Origin: Winogradskyella sp. | GTDB lineage: Bacteria; Bacteroidota; Bacteroidia; Flavobacteriales; Flavobacteriaceae | Assembly: GCF_028282165.1 (NCBI RefSeq) | Contig: NZ_JANQIM010000033.1 | Coordinates: forward strand, 248,001-312,000 | Direction: 5' to 3' | Length of the DNA: 64,000 nucleotides | Part shown: positions 9,422 through 19,229 of the stretch, piece after piece | Position numbering within the stretch: the first letter of the stretch is position 1 | How the letters are laid out: every line of letters starts with the position of its first letter | Notes under the pieces: model-generated | Told to the model about the DNA's origin: nothing | Databases searched by the model: none | The model's input: only the letters and a program-made list of their open reading frames with translations | Program-made: the position numbers and the translations under genes

Positions 9422-9462
9422 CGCAAAAAACATAGACTTTTTTTGCGATGTATGTTTTTTGT
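9422..9462. promoter_or_regulatory. nested inverted repeats upstream of susC (putative operator)
   Basis: CAAAAAACATA at 9424-9434 is perfectly repeated in inverse as TATGTTTTTTG at 9451-9461 (16-bp spacing). Inside it, CGCAAAAAA (9422-9430) pairs with TTTTTTGCG (9439-9447). It lies 65-105 bp before the susC start and is the best candidate target for the upstream HTH regulator or another activator. The right arm plus flanks (14 bp) recurs at 34855-34868. Confidence 0.5.
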
Positions 9463-9526
9463 ATAGTTTATTATTGCGAATTCAATAAAATTTTGTAGTA
9501 AGTTGCTAAATCTAATGCAACTAACT

Positions 9527-12500
9527 ATGAAAATCAATTTTTTTACACTAATGGCCATTCTTGTTTCTATAACAATGTTTGGACAGAATGTAGATGTAAC
9601 AGGTACAGTTACTGAAGCTTCATCTGGTCAGCCACTTCCAGGAGTGAATGTGTTGATTAAGGATACTACTAAAGGAGCTTCAACAGATTTCGATGGAAAT
9701 TTTATAATCAATGATGTGCCATTAAATTCCATTTTAGTCGTTTCTTATTTGGGTTTTGTTACTCAGGAAATCACAATCACAAGTAGTGAATCACTTAGTA
9801 TTGTGCTTCAAGAAGATGCTCAGTCATTAAATGAAGTAGTGGTTGTTGGTTATGGTACGCAAAGGAAGAAAGAAACTACAGGAGCTGTAGCAGTACTCGA
9901 TTCGGAAGCCATCGAAAGACTGAATCCTCAGCGTGTTGAACAAGCCTTACAGGGTCAGATTGCCGGTGTTAATGTAACCTCGGTTTCAGGTTCTCCAGGT
10001 GCAGGTTCTAATATTAGGATTAGAGGTGTAACTACCAATGGCGATAATAGACCATTAATTTTAGTAGATGGTAACGTAATAGAAGATTTATCGGTATTAA
10101 ACCCAAACGACATAGAAAGCGTTAATGTACTAAAAGATGCTACAGCTGGTATATACGGTGTGAGAGGTGCAAATGGTGTTGTTTTAATTACAACCAAGAC
10201 AGGACGAAAAGCATCAGAGCTAAAATTTTCAGTAGATGCTTATGCGGGCTTTCAGACCACAGCTCAAAAAATTGACGTATTAGGCCCTAGAGATTATGCT
10301 ATCTATGTTAACGACGCACTTAATGAAACACAATTTTTTGAGTTTCCTCAGCAAGGTACGGATTGGCAAGATGAAGTGTTTACCACAGCTTCTATCTCGG
10401 ATATAAATCTTAGTGCCAGTGGAGGTGGAGAAAAATCTGCTTACAGTTTTGGAATTTCTAATCTAGATCAAGACGGTATAGTTGGCGGTGGTAAATCTAA
10501 TTTTAGACGTACCACAGCGAGACTATCGTATCAACTGGATATATTGGATAATTTAAAGCTAACCACAACAGGCCTTTACACAAACTCCAAAAAAAATAAT
10601 TTACCAGAAAATGGTATTGGAACGCCATTGTACAATGCGGTTAATGTTAACCCTAATCTTTCGGTTTTTGATGAAAATGGAGGTTTTTCTATTCCTACAA
10701 CGGTAGCGGCCATAGAAGTTGTAAACCCATTAGCACAAATAGAGTTTAATCATAATACTACAAGAGTAGATAGATATAGTGGAACCATTGGTTTAGATTA
10801 CACATTCCTCGAAAAGTTTACCGCAAGTGCTAAGCTACAAATCAATTACTCTAATGTCTTAGACGATATCTTTAGGCCTGTAGCAGATTTAGGAGATGGC
10901 AGAACAGGTACGATACTACCTCTCAATGATGATGGAACAAGTGGAGGGAATGAAATTGTTGACAACAGTGCTATATTTACGGATTACACCTTTGATGCTT
11001 ATATAACTTATGCAGACACGTTTAACGAAGACCATAACCTCACCGTTTTATTAGGTGGTTCAGCATTTAGAACAAGAGGGCATTTTTATGGACAAACAGG
11101 ATTTGTTTTGGCAAATGGAAGTAATTCAGTTGATGATGCCTTTCGAGATGGTTGGGTTGGAGATAGACTGGATCCTGTTAACGGACGCTTAGTGCCGCGT
11201 TTTAGACCAGACCAAATAGAAAATGGTGAAGAACAGTTTGATTCACGACTGCAATCCTTTTTTACTAGGGTGCAATATAATTATAAAGGTAAATACCTAT
11301 TCTCGGCAGTTTTAAGACGAGATGGATCTTCCAAATTTGGACCTAACAATAAATTTGGATATTTCCCTTCGGTCTCGGTTGGTTGGAATATTTCTGATGA
11401 AGATTTTATGCAAAGCACTGACTGGATTAATTCCTTAAAATTACGAGGTAGTTATGGTATTATTGGTAACGATAGAATACCAGACTTCCGGTTTATCACA
11501 TTATTAAACGGCGAAGGATCTATAGCTCCTGGAAATGCTCTTAACCAGACTGATATACTTCTTGGAGTAGCTCCTGGAGTACCAGGAAATCCAAACTTAA
11601 AATGGGAAGAGCAAGAATCCTTAAATATAGGGTTTGATGCTCGGCTATTTAATTACAAGCTCACACTTACATTTGATGCTTTTAGAAAGCGAACCGAAGA
11701 TTTATTATTCGATCCACAGGCTTCTGCATTAATCAATTCAAGTTTAAATCCTACTATTTTTCCAACTATTAATGCAGGTACTGTAGAAAATAGAGGATTA
11801 GAGTTTAGTATTGGCTATACTGACAAGATTTCCGAAGATTTTGAATTTAATATAAATTATAATATCACAACATTAGACAATGAGGTTGTTTCGGTAAATG
11901 GCGAAATCCCTCCTGTACTAGGTGAGTTTGGAGTAGGGATAAGCCAAATAGGAATATCTCGTATGGTGCCAGGACTTCCATTAGGACATTATTATGGGTA
12001 CCAAACCGAAGGGATTTTTCAAACCCAAGCCGAAATCGATGCTTTAGATGCAGCGTCTCCTAATGGTACATATGTCTCAAGTGAAATAGGGGTGGTAGCA
12101 CCAGGGGATTTAAGATTTGCTGATATCAATGGTGACGGACAAATAGATCCAGACGACCGAACGGTTATAGGTAACCCAATACCAGATGTTACAATGGGCT
12201 TAAATATTGGGTTTAGATATAAAAATATAGATTTTAGCGCCAATGCATTCGCATCAATAGGTAATGATATGGTTAGAGATTACGAGCGCAAAGTGCCAAC
12301 TGCAAATATTGGGAGCTATGCAATATCCAGATGGCAAGGATCAGGAACTAGTAATTCTGTGCCTAGGTTCGATAATGGTTCAATAAATGCTAACGTTTTT
12401 TCAGACTTTTACGTAGAAGATGCGTCGTTTTTGCGCTTACAAAACGTGCAATTAGGTTTTACTTTTGGTGAGAAAATAACATCCACATTAGGAATAGACA

Positions 12501-12661
12501 GACTAAGAATGTATCTTTCAGGTAACAATATATTCACAATTACGGATTATTCCGGTTATGACCCTAGTGCCAATTCAGGACAACCTCTCGGTGGTACTAT
12601 TGATAAGGGATTTTATCCTGTAGCAAGTACTTATTTATTAGGTTTTAACTTAAACTTTTAA
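9527..12661 (+). CDS. susC: SusC-like TonB-dependent receptor (beta-glucan PUL)
   Basis: Outer-membrane TonB-dependent transporter of about 1044 residues that imports oligosaccharides with SusD. It has a signal peptide (MKINFFTLMAILVSITMFGQ), an N-terminal carboxypeptidase-regulatory-like domain (VTGTVTEASSGQPLPGVNVLIKD...STDFDGNF), the SusC signature ending (LNEVVVVGYGTQRKKE), a plug domain (GVNVTSVSGSPGAGSNIRIRG...LILVDG) and a long barrel ending in a hydrophobic C-terminus (YLLGFNLNF). I chose the ATG at 9527 because the signal peptide starts there; earlier TTG/ATG codons (9503, 9515) add an unlikely leader. It is the first gene of the PUL operon, six bases from susD. Confidence 0.95.
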   Translation: MKINFFTLMAILVSITMFGQNVDVTGTVTEASSGQPLPGVNVLIKDTTKGASTDFDGNFIINDVPLNSILVVSYLGFVTQEITITSSESLSIVLQEDAQSLNEVVVVGYGTQRKKETTGAVAVLDSEAIERLNPQRVEQALQGQIAGVNVTSVSGSPGAGSNIRIRGVTTNGDNRPLILVDGNVIEDLSVLNPNDIESVNVLKDATAGIYGVRGANGVVLITTKTGRKASELKFSVDAYAGFQTTAQKIDVLGPRDYAIYVNDALNETQFFEFPQQGTDWQDEVFTTASISDINLSASGGGEKSAYSFGISNLDQDGIVGGGKSNFRRTTARLSYQLDILDNLKLTTTGLYTNSKKNNLPENGIGTPLYNAVNVNPNLSVFDENGGFSIPTTVAAIEVVNPLAQIEFNHNTTRVDRYSGTIGLDYTFLEKFTASAKLQINYSNVLDDIFRPVADLGDGRTGTILPLNDDGTSGGNEIVDNSAIFTDYTFDAYITYADTFNEDHNLTVLLGGSAFRTRGHFYGQTGFVLANGSNSVDDAFRDGWVGDRLDPVNGRLVPRFRPDQIENGEEQFDSRLQSFFTRVQYNYKGKYLFSAVLRRDGSSKFGPNNKFGYFPSVSVGWNISDEDFMQSTDWINSLKLRGSYGIIGNDRIPDFRFITLLNGEGSIAPGNALNQTDILLGVAPGVPGNPNLKWEEQESLNIGFDARLFNYKLTLTFDAFRKRTEDLLFDPQASALINSSLNPTIFPTINAGTVENRGLEFSIGYTDKISEDFEFNINYNITTLDNEVVSVNGEIPPVLGEFGVGISQIGISRMVPGLPLGHYYGYQTEGIFQTQAEIDALDAASPNGTYVSSEIGVVAPGDLRFADINGDGQIDPDDRTVIGNPIPDVTMGLNIGFRYKNIDFSANAFASIGNDMVRDYERKVPTANIGSYAISRWQGSGTSNSVPRFDNGSINANVFSDFYVEDASFLRLQNVQLGFTFGEKITSTLGIDRLRMYLSGNNIFTITDYSGYDPSANSGQPLGGTIDKGFYPVASTYLLGFNLNF

Positions 12662-12666
12662 AAATT

Positions 12667-14241
12667 ATGAAAAAGATTTTAAAATTAAAATACGTTTGGG
12701 TACTATTCCTATTTGCAACATCTTCATGTGATGATTTTGTAGAGGTAGATCCCATTCCAGTAACCTCGGATGATTTCTTTAATACGCCTGAGGAATATGA
12801 AGATGCTTTAATTGGCTCTTACGATTTATTACAAGCAACATTTTGGAATGTCCTTACAAGTGTTGTTGCGTCAGATGATTTCATAGCAGGTGGTGATGCA
12901 GCATCAATAGACCAACCAACGCTTCAAAATGTTAATTTGATGAATCACACACCAGCAGACAATAATCAGTTAAGGGATATTTGGACCTTAATGTACGCAG
13001 GCTTAAACAGAACCAACTTTTTATTGCAAAATGAAAATAAACTAGACTTTGAAGGTAGAGATGAGATTATTGCTCAAGGGTATTTTTTAAGAGCGTATTA
13101 TACGTTTGAATTGGCTAAGTTTTATGGCAATGTCCCTTTAAAAGTTGAAAATCGTGATGGTGTTGATAGAATTGTAAATCAACCTGTTATACCTGGCGAA
13201 CAATTTACAATGGGAAGAACAGCCAGTATTGCAGCGATTTATGGACTTATAGAGGAAGATTTGAAGGAAGCCATTCCTAATTTACCCTTAACCCAGGACT
13301 TGCCTTATGAAATTACTAAAGGTGCTGCACAAGCACTATTAGGAAAAGTATATTTATACCACGGCACATTTGATCAAACGAAATTTTCCGATGCCGCGAG
13401 TGTACTGAATGAAGTTATTAACTCTGGTCAGTATAGTTTGGTAACAGGAGAAGACTACACCAATCTGTTTACAATCGATGGTGAAAATGGGCCAGAATCC
13501 GTTTTTGAAATTCAATATACCAACGTAGAAGGTGCAGGTTGGGAATGTATTACCTGTAGCGAAGGCACCTATTTTGTGCAGTTTAATGGGCCAAGATCAC
13601 CTTATAATGACCCAGTTTATGCCTCCGGTTGGGGCTTTAACCTACCAACACCTCAATTTTACGAGATTTTTGATGAAGATGAGAGTATGCGACGAGATAT
13701 CACCATTTTAGATTTAAGGGAGTTGGCGGCATTAGAAGATAACTCTGTTTACTCACCTGCTAATGAGGATACCGGGTTTTACAATCATAAGTATGTACCT
13801 CGCAAAGCAGATTTAGGCGAAAGCGTTGCACAATTAACACACCCTCAGAATTACAGATCCATTCGCTATGCGGACGTATTATTAATGGCCGCAGAAGCTG
13901 AAGCAGAATCAGGAGGTTCAAATGCTACTGATTATCTCAATCAGGTTAGAGCTAGAGCGTATGGCGATAATAGTCACGATTATAATGCCTCAGAAGGAAG
14001 CTTGCTAGATGCAATCTATTTAGAGCGACGTAAGGAGCTAGCAGGTGAAGGCCATCGCTTCTTTGATTTGGTCAGAAGCGGAAGAGCTCAAGATGCTTTC
14101 AATACTTATAATACGACAAAACCAGAAGGCTTTACTACTGTAAACTTTGAAACTAATAAGAACGAACTATTTCCAATCCCATTAATAGAACTAGAATTGG
14201 CACAAGCTATAGATAGATGGGGACAAAATCCAGGATATTAA
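12667..14241 (+). CDS. susD: SusD/RagB-family lipoprotein (beta-glucan PUL)
   Basis: Surface lipoprotein of 524 residues that forms the lid of the SusC transporter and binds glycan. The leader ends in a lipobox (LFATSSC) followed by acidic residues (DDFVEVDP), the surface-export pattern of Bacteroidota lipoproteins. SusD features are present: an N-terminal DDFF..PEEYEDALIGSYD segment, TPR-like helices, and C-terminal NYRSIRYADVLLMAAEAEAE, LLDAIYLERRKELAGEGHRFFDLVRSG and NELFPIP motifs. The gap to susC is 5 bp. Length is normal for the family. The specificity for laminarin-type oligosaccharides is inferred from the neighbouring glycosidases. Confidence 0.95.
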   Translation: MKKILKLKYVWVLFLFATSSCDDFVEVDPIPVTSDDFFNTPEEYEDALIGSYDLLQATFWNVLTSVVASDDFIAGGDAASIDQPTLQNVNLMNHTPADNNQLRDIWTLMYAGLNRTNFLLQNENKLDFEGRDEIIAQGYFLRAYYTFELAKFYGNVPLKVENRDGVDRIVNQPVIPGEQFTMGRTASIAAIYGLIEEDLKEAIPNLPLTQDLPYEITKGAAQALLGKVYLYHGTFDQTKFSDAASVLNEVINSGQYSLVTGEDYTNLFTIDGENGPESVFEIQYTNVEGAGWECITCSEGTYFVQFNGPRSPYNDPVYASGWGFNLPTPQFYEIFDEDESMRRDITILDLRELAALEDNSVYSPANEDTGFYNHKYVPRKADLGESVAQLTHPQNYRSIRYADVLLMAAEAEAESGGSNATDYLNQVRARAYGDNSHDYNASEGSLLDAIYLERRKELAGEGHRFFDLVRSGRAQDAFNTYNTTKPEGFTTVNFETNKNELFPIPLIELELAQAIDRWGQNPGY

Positions 14242-14270
14242 AAAAAGAATTGTTGAACAAAAATTAAATT

Positions 14271-15749
14271 ATGATGAAAATATTAAAAAAGAGCGTTTAT
14301 TATGTACTCGCATTGGTAATGTTAAGTGCGGTATTTTCTTGCGAAGATGATGACACGTTGAATATTATTGCAGGATTAGATTTTAACATTGCCGAATTAA
14401 ATGCAGAAGGTAATGAAATTGGTGTTATTGCAACAACGATACCGCCAGACGGAAGAATCGTGTATACGGTGAATTTTGGTGATCCAAGCGGTGATCCAAC
14501 GGAGGTAATTCAAGAAACGAGTGGCCCTATGGTATCTTATGAATATCCAGAGGAGACAGCTACATATACCATTATGGTAACGGCATCTTTGCCTGGTAGA
14601 GATGACGTGTCTATAACAAAAGAGTACACAGTTATTTATGCGATAGAAGATCCGGATCCGGACCCACTGCCTCAAGAAGCTTATGCTAACGATGATTTTG
14701 AGGGTGATGACGGTATTACCTCATGGTTTGCAGATGCAATTACTATGGACACGGCCTTTGCTAACCCAGATGCTAGTGGTATCAACACTTCTGCAACAGT
14801 GCTCCAATATATCGATGACGGTTCAGGTTTATTTGCGAATATTCGTTTCGATGTAGATCCAAACTTTGATCTTGCTTCAAATTCAACATTTACGCTAAAA
14901 GTCTATGTTGAATCTTCAAGTATAACGGGTTCTCAACCCAACCAAATCGCTTTAAAACTACAAGATGGAGGATTGAGCGAGCCATGGACAACGCAGACAG
15001 AAATTATAAAACCTGTAGTTTTAGATCAATGGCAAGAGATTACTTTTGATTTTGCTAATGATCCCTTTGTCAATTTTGACCCAGGTTCGGCAGACCCAGT
15101 TGACAGAACCGACTTTAACAGAGTAGTAATTCAGTTTAATGGCGAAAATAACAACGACGCTATTACAGCATATATAGATGATCTTGTATACGATGATACA
15201 ATTGCAGGACCGCCAGAGGCCTATGCCAATGACGATTTTGAAGGTGACGATGGAATTGCCTCATGGTTTGCAGATGCAGTAATTATGGACACGGCCTTTA
15301 CTAACCCAGATGATAGTGGTATCAACACTTCTGCAACAGTACTACAGTACATTGACGATGGTTCAGGCGCATTTGCCAACATTCGTTTTGATGTAGATCC
15401 AAACTTTGATATTGCATCGAATCCGACATTTACACTCAAGGCATATATTGATTCCTCGAGCATATCAGGTTCTCAACCCAATCAAGTTGCCTTAAAACTT
15501 CAAAATAATGAGCTTGGTGGAGATTCATGGCAAACCCAAACAGAGATAGTACGTACGATCAATGTTTTGGATGAATGGGTAGAACTAACATTCGATTTTT
15601 CTGGCAGCGATTGGGTAAATATCAATTTCCTTGGTACTGATCCAGACCCAGTTGATAGAACCGACTTTAATAGAGTAGTAATTCAGTTTAATGGCGAAAA
15701 TAACAACGACACTGTTACAGCATATATAGATGATCTTGTATATGAATAA
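14271..15749 (+). CDS. surface glycan-binding lipoprotein with PKD-like domain and duplicated module
   Basis: Lipoprotein of 492 residues in the SusE-like slot after susD. The leader ends LSAVFSC with EDDD after the cysteine, favouring surface display. A PKD-like domain covers about 25-125, followed by a DPDPDP linker. Two near-identical modules of about 175 residues follow (about 136-310 and 316-492). Both start AYANDDFEGDDGI.SWFADA and end DRTDFNRVVIQFNGENNND with AYIDDLVY, a CBM-like jelly-roll pattern. It probably presents beta-glucan to SusCD. An ATG at 14274 is an equally good start. An intrinsic terminator follows at 15909. Confidence 0.85.
   Translation: MMKILKKSVYYVLALVMLSAVFSCEDDDTLNIIAGLDFNIAELNAEGNEIGVIATTIPPDGRIVYTVNFGDPSGDPTEVIQETSGPMVSYEYPEETATYTIMVTASLPGRDDVSITKEYTVIYAIEDPDPDPLPQEAYANDDFEGDDGITSWFADAITMDTAFANPDASGINTSATVLQYIDDGSGLFANIRFDVDPNFDLASNSTFTLKVYVESSSITGSQPNQIALKLQDGGLSEPWTTQTEIIKPVVLDQWQEITFDFANDPFVNFDPGSADPVDRTDFNRVVIQFNGENNNDAITAYIDDLVYDDTIAGPPEAYANDDFEGDDGIASWFADAVIMDTAFTNPDDSGINTSATVLQYIDDGSGAFANIRFDVDPNFDIASNPTFTLKAYIDSSSISGSQPNQVALKLQNNELGGDSWQTQTEIVRTINVLDEWVELTFDFSGSDWVNINFLGTDPDPVDRTDFNRVVIQFNGENNNDTVTAYIDDLVYE
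14676..15746 (+). repeat. tandem duplication of a ~530-bp module
   Basis: Positions 14676-15195 and 15216-15746 are direct repeats that are highly similar in DNA as well as protein. Long exact runs occur, for example around the codons for DRTDFNRVVIQF. The low silent-site divergence suggests recent duplication or ongoing gene conversion. Confidence 0.85.
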
Positions 15750-15908
15750 TATTGTTTATAGGTACCTAGTTATTCTAGCTAAAAGGATTAAAAGTACCTT
15801 TAAGAAATATCACAGCAATACTATGAAACTAGACATAACTAGCTGCTATTTTGAGTACTGGTTTAAAATTAACAACAAAATAATTATTTAGTCTACTAGT
15901 CTGTGCTT

Positions 15909-15943
15909 AAAAGGTCAATATTTACCATGTATTGACCTTTTTT
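15909..15943 (+). terminator. intrinsic terminator inside the PUL
   Basis: A 12-bp perfect stem (AAAAGGTCAATA / TATTGACCTTTT) with a 9-nt loop runs into T residues. It follows the susC-susD-binding-protein block and precedes the GH-A fusion gene by 95 bp. Confidence 0.85.
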
Positions 15944-16037
15944 AACCAAAATTTTATGCCCTAAAGAAAAACATTTGCATAGCTTATGATAAGGCTGATT
16001 ACCTTAAGAAATCAACAAAAAATATAAAACTAACTAT

Positions 16038-19000
16038 ATGAAAAATAATCTAATTGTACTGTTCTTTATGCTTAGTGTGCCATTTGCACTGGCGCAATCA
16101 AATAAAGTATCAGTCGAAAAAAGCGCCGATGGTTTTAGACTTGTTGCTAATGGCCAAACCATGATGGTTAATGGAGTAAATTGGGATTATGTTCCAATAG
16201 GTAATGGTATTCTTGATAAAGGTATCTGGGCAGAATCAGACGATATTATTAGAGCTGCTTTGGATGCTGAAATGGCCCTATTTAAAAATATGGGTGTAAA
16301 TGCAATACGTACCTATGGTTTAGAACCTAAGTGGATTACTTATATCTATGAAAATTATGGTATTTATACCATGTTAAATACCCAATTTGGAGCTTATGGT
16401 CTTACAATTAATGGAGCTTGGGTACCACAAACGGATTATACGGATCCCGCTACTCGCGAGGTCTTGATGAAAGAAGTTACCGATATGGCCAATAAGTACA
16501 AAGATACGCCTGGACTTTTATTGTACATGGTAGGTAATGAAAACAACTATCATCTGTCTTGGACAGGAGCAGAAACAGAAGCCATACCGATTGATGGAGT
16601 AGACCCTGGCATTCGCTTGGCAGCAGAAGGACTTTATAAAGCATTTAATGATGCAGCTCTAGCAATAAAAGGAATAGATAATTCAGTTCCTGTTGCCATA
16701 TGTAATGGGGATTTACTCTACTTAGATATTGTAAAACAATACTGTAAAGATATTGACATTTATGGTACAAATATGTATAGAGGAATCTCATTTGGGGATG
16801 CTTTTCAACGTGTAAATGATGAATTGGATAAACCAATATTATTCGCCGAGTTTGGCGCTGACGCGTTTAATGCAATAGAAAATAAGGAAGATCAATATTC
16901 GCAAGCTTATTACAATGTGGGGAACTGGAAAGATATTTATCAGAATGCCGCAGGTTTGGGTAAGACTGGAAATTCAATAGGTGGTTTTACATTTCAATCT
17001 AGTGATGGATGGTGGAAGTGGAATCAAACCAAGGATTTTGATGTGCATAATACAATTGCAACATGGCCTAATGGTGGTTATTCTAGAGATTTAGCACCAG
17101 GTGGAAATAACATGAACGAAGAGTGGTTTGGTATATGCGCTAAGGGACCAACTAATGAAAGAGGTTTGTACGATCTTTATCCAAGAGCTGCTTACTATGC
17201 ACTAAAAGAAGTACATCAATTGAATCCGTATGATCAAGGCATGAATATGGAATTTGTGGAAAACTACTTCAATAATATAAATCTGATGGACGCGGTACTA
17301 AAGGCCAGAGGCGATAAGGCCGCTCTTGAAGGTGGTTCTACAGGGAAGTTGGGTATAAGTAGACTTAGAGCAGAATTTACAACGTTTAATACTGGTGGTA
17401 GTCTCATTACAACACCAGAAACAGAAGATCCTAATGTGAATCAATTTCCAAATCAGCTAGGTTTCGATCATATGCAGTCCTACTTTGTCGGTATTGAAGG
17501 AAAACCATCTTCAAATATGCGTGCAAATGTTGACTTTAACATTTTAGGAAATGTCGCAGAGAACCCCATAAACGAAATTTTTTATGAGAATGCAGGTAGA
17601 CCTGTAACAGTTACTGGTGTTGATGGTGGTAATAATGTAGATGTGGAAATTGCTGATTTCAACAGACTACGTGTTTATCAAGCTGAATTTGAGTGGAACG
17701 CCAAAGACTTCGATTTAAGAGGGTTTTACAGAACCGGTCATTACCACTGGGCCTATGAAGGGGATTTCTTTAACCTTTACCCAGAAGCTAACTATGGGCC
17801 AAATTTAGATATCTACAACGGTGAAATATTAGGAATAGAAGTAGACGCCAAAGGAGAATTAGACGGCCTTAAGGCTGCTTTTGGTCCGCAATTATGGTGG
17901 GGAGCAAACCCGACTATGTTGCTTAAATATTCTAGAAAAATATTAGACTGGGATGTCACGGGTATTTATCACAGAGACCTTAACACTGATCTAGAGTTTG
18001 ATGAAACAGGAAGGCGTGTATTAGATGCCAACCAGGTGCGTTCTGGTATTATTCCTGCTTGGCCTCAAGAAAGAGCAACGATAGCTATTGAAAGAGATTT
18101 CGGTAGTTTTGGTGTTACTGTAGGTGGTATTTGGGGCGGTAGCCCATTAAATGGAAGCTCTTTTCAAATGTATGAAGAAGACAATGATGTCGTTGTTGTA
18201 GATAAAGTACAAGGCGAAGATAATTGGGGAGCAAAAGCTAAAGTTACTTATCAAAGTGGACCTTTTAACTGGTACGCGCAAGGATCCTATATGGGTCTTG
18301 TAGCTAACGGTGGTGTAGATCAAACAAGAACCTTTACAGGTTGGAGACTTTTGGATTCAGGTAGTGGTAATATGACGAACTTCCTATCTGGATTTACATA
18401 CACATTTGGTGATCTGCAAATAGCCCCCAATTTTATGTGGCAAAAACCTTTAGTAGATCCTATGCCAAATGGAGTGCCAGGGCCGGGGAGATTAAGAAAC
18501 GTTATAGATGATCCATTTGCTGTAAGAGGTGGCAATAGAGAAACAACTGCTGGAGAAATATTATTAACATTTGATCCAACTCCTGGAACATGGATGTACG
18601 AATGGAACAACGACCGAGCTGAAGATGCAAAGTTTGCTTTTAATCTAGGGTTTGTGTACAGGCATTTACCCACCACACAAGATGCACATATCGGTTTCTT
18701 GGCCGATCGTACATTTTTTGCATTTGGAGAGTCTGCTCCAGCAGAAGATTTGTGGGAAGCGCATACGCGTATAGTTTCAAAATTAAGTCCAGATTTAGGT
18801 ATTATTGGTAATTTCTACTACGGAAACGGACAGGGTAACGGTGATTCTGATAGAACAATCACGCGCTTTGGTGGAGATTTAAGATTGCTCTACAAAAAGA
18901 TTAAGGTCATGTCCCATATTAGAGTCAATGATTGGGGACCGTTTGATTATCATCGTGATTTCAACTTAACATTCCCGTTACAGCTAATGCTAGATGTTTC

Positions 19001-19223
19001 TACAACCTTGGGTAAACCAGATTGGTTTATATTACCAAGCACACAGGTTGGTATTAGAGGAATGTGGCGTTCTTTAGATGAATTTTCACCTAGGTTTTCA
19101 CCTCTAGCTACAGATCCAAATGCAACAAATCCTAACACACCACCAATTCTTAGCCCTGTGGGATTCCCCAATGGGTCAGAATGGGAGATTAGAACATATA
19201 TACATATTAATATTGGCAAATAA
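16038..19223 (+). CDS. clan GH-A glycosidase (GH2-TIM/GH72-like) fused to an outer-membrane beta-barrel
   Basis: This 1061-residue protein has a signal peptide cleaved near ALAQ (residue 20). Residues about 20-400 form a TIM-barrel glycosidase: VNGVNWDYVPIG, MGVNAIRTYG, the acid/base motif VGNENN (E168) and the nucleophile motif FAEFGAD (E271). The pattern recalls GH2 catalytic domains and GH72 beta-1,3-glucanosyltransferases. From about 440 to the end there is no second enzyme. Instead there are many alternating amphipathic strands with girdle aromatics (LRGFYRTGHYHWAYEG, FNWYAQGSYMGL, TNFLSGFTYTFGDLQIAPNFMW) and a strand-like C-terminus (WEIRTYIHINIGK), as in outer-membrane porins. It may be a glucan hydrolase or transglycosylase held at its own pore. 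It sits between the SusCD block and GH16; the substrate assignment is inferred. Confidence 0.75.
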   Translation: MKNNLIVLFFMLSVPFALAQSNKVSVEKSADGFRLVANGQTMMVNGVNWDYVPIGNGILDKGIWAESDDIIRAALDAEMALFKNMGVNAIRTYGLEPKWITYIYENYGIYTMLNTQFGAYGLTINGAWVPQTDYTDPATREVLMKEVTDMANKYKDTPGLLLYMVGNENNYHLSWTGAETEAIPIDGVDPGIRLAAEGLYKAFNDAALAIKGIDNSVPVAICNGDLLYLDIVKQYCKDIDIYGTNMYRGISFGDAFQRVNDELDKPILFAEFGADAFNAIENKEDQYSQAYYNVGNWKDIYQNAAGLGKTGNSIGGFTFQSSDGWWKWNQTKDFDVHNTIATWPNGGYSRDLAPGGNNMNEEWFGICAKGPTNERGLYDLYPRAAYYALKEVHQLNPYDQGMNMEFVENYFNNINLMDAVLKARGDKAALEGGSTGKLGISRLRAEFTTFNTGGSLITTPETEDPNVNQFPNQLGFDHMQSYFVGIEGKPSSNMRANVDFNILGNVAENPINEIFYENAGRPVTVTGVDGGNNVDVEIADFNRLRVYQAEFEWNAKDFDLRGFYRTGHYHWAYEGDFFNLYPEANYGPNLDIYNGEILGIEVDAKGELDGLKAAFGPQLWWGANPTMLLKYSRKILDWDVTGIYHRDLNTDLEFDETGRRVLDANQVRSGIIPAWPQERATIAIERDFGSFGVTVGGIWGGSPLNGSSFQMYEEDNDVVVVDKVQGEDNWGAKAKVTYQSGPFNWYAQGSYMGLVANGGVDQTRTFTGWRLLDSGSGNMTNFLSGFTYTFGDLQIAPNFMWQKPLVDPMPNGVPGPGRLRNVIDDPFAVRGGNRETTAGEILLTFDPTPGTWMYEWNNDRAEDAKFAFNLGFVYRHLPTTQDAHIGFLADRTFFAFGESAPAEDLWEAHTRIVSKLSPDLGIIGNFYYGNGQGNGDSDRTITRFGGDLRLLYKKIKVMSHIRVNDWGPFDYHRDFNLTFPLQLMLDVSTTLGKPDWFILPSTQVGIRGMWRSLDEFSPRFSPLATDPNATNPNTPPILSPVGFPNGSEWEIRTYIHINIGK

Positions 19224-19229
19224 AATTCT

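Noticed and set aside
9451..9461. TATGTTTTTTG as a simple -7 promoter
   Set aside because: The spacing within the motif does not fit TAnnTTTG exactly, and the perfect inverted copy upstream favours an operator; a dual role cannot be excluded.
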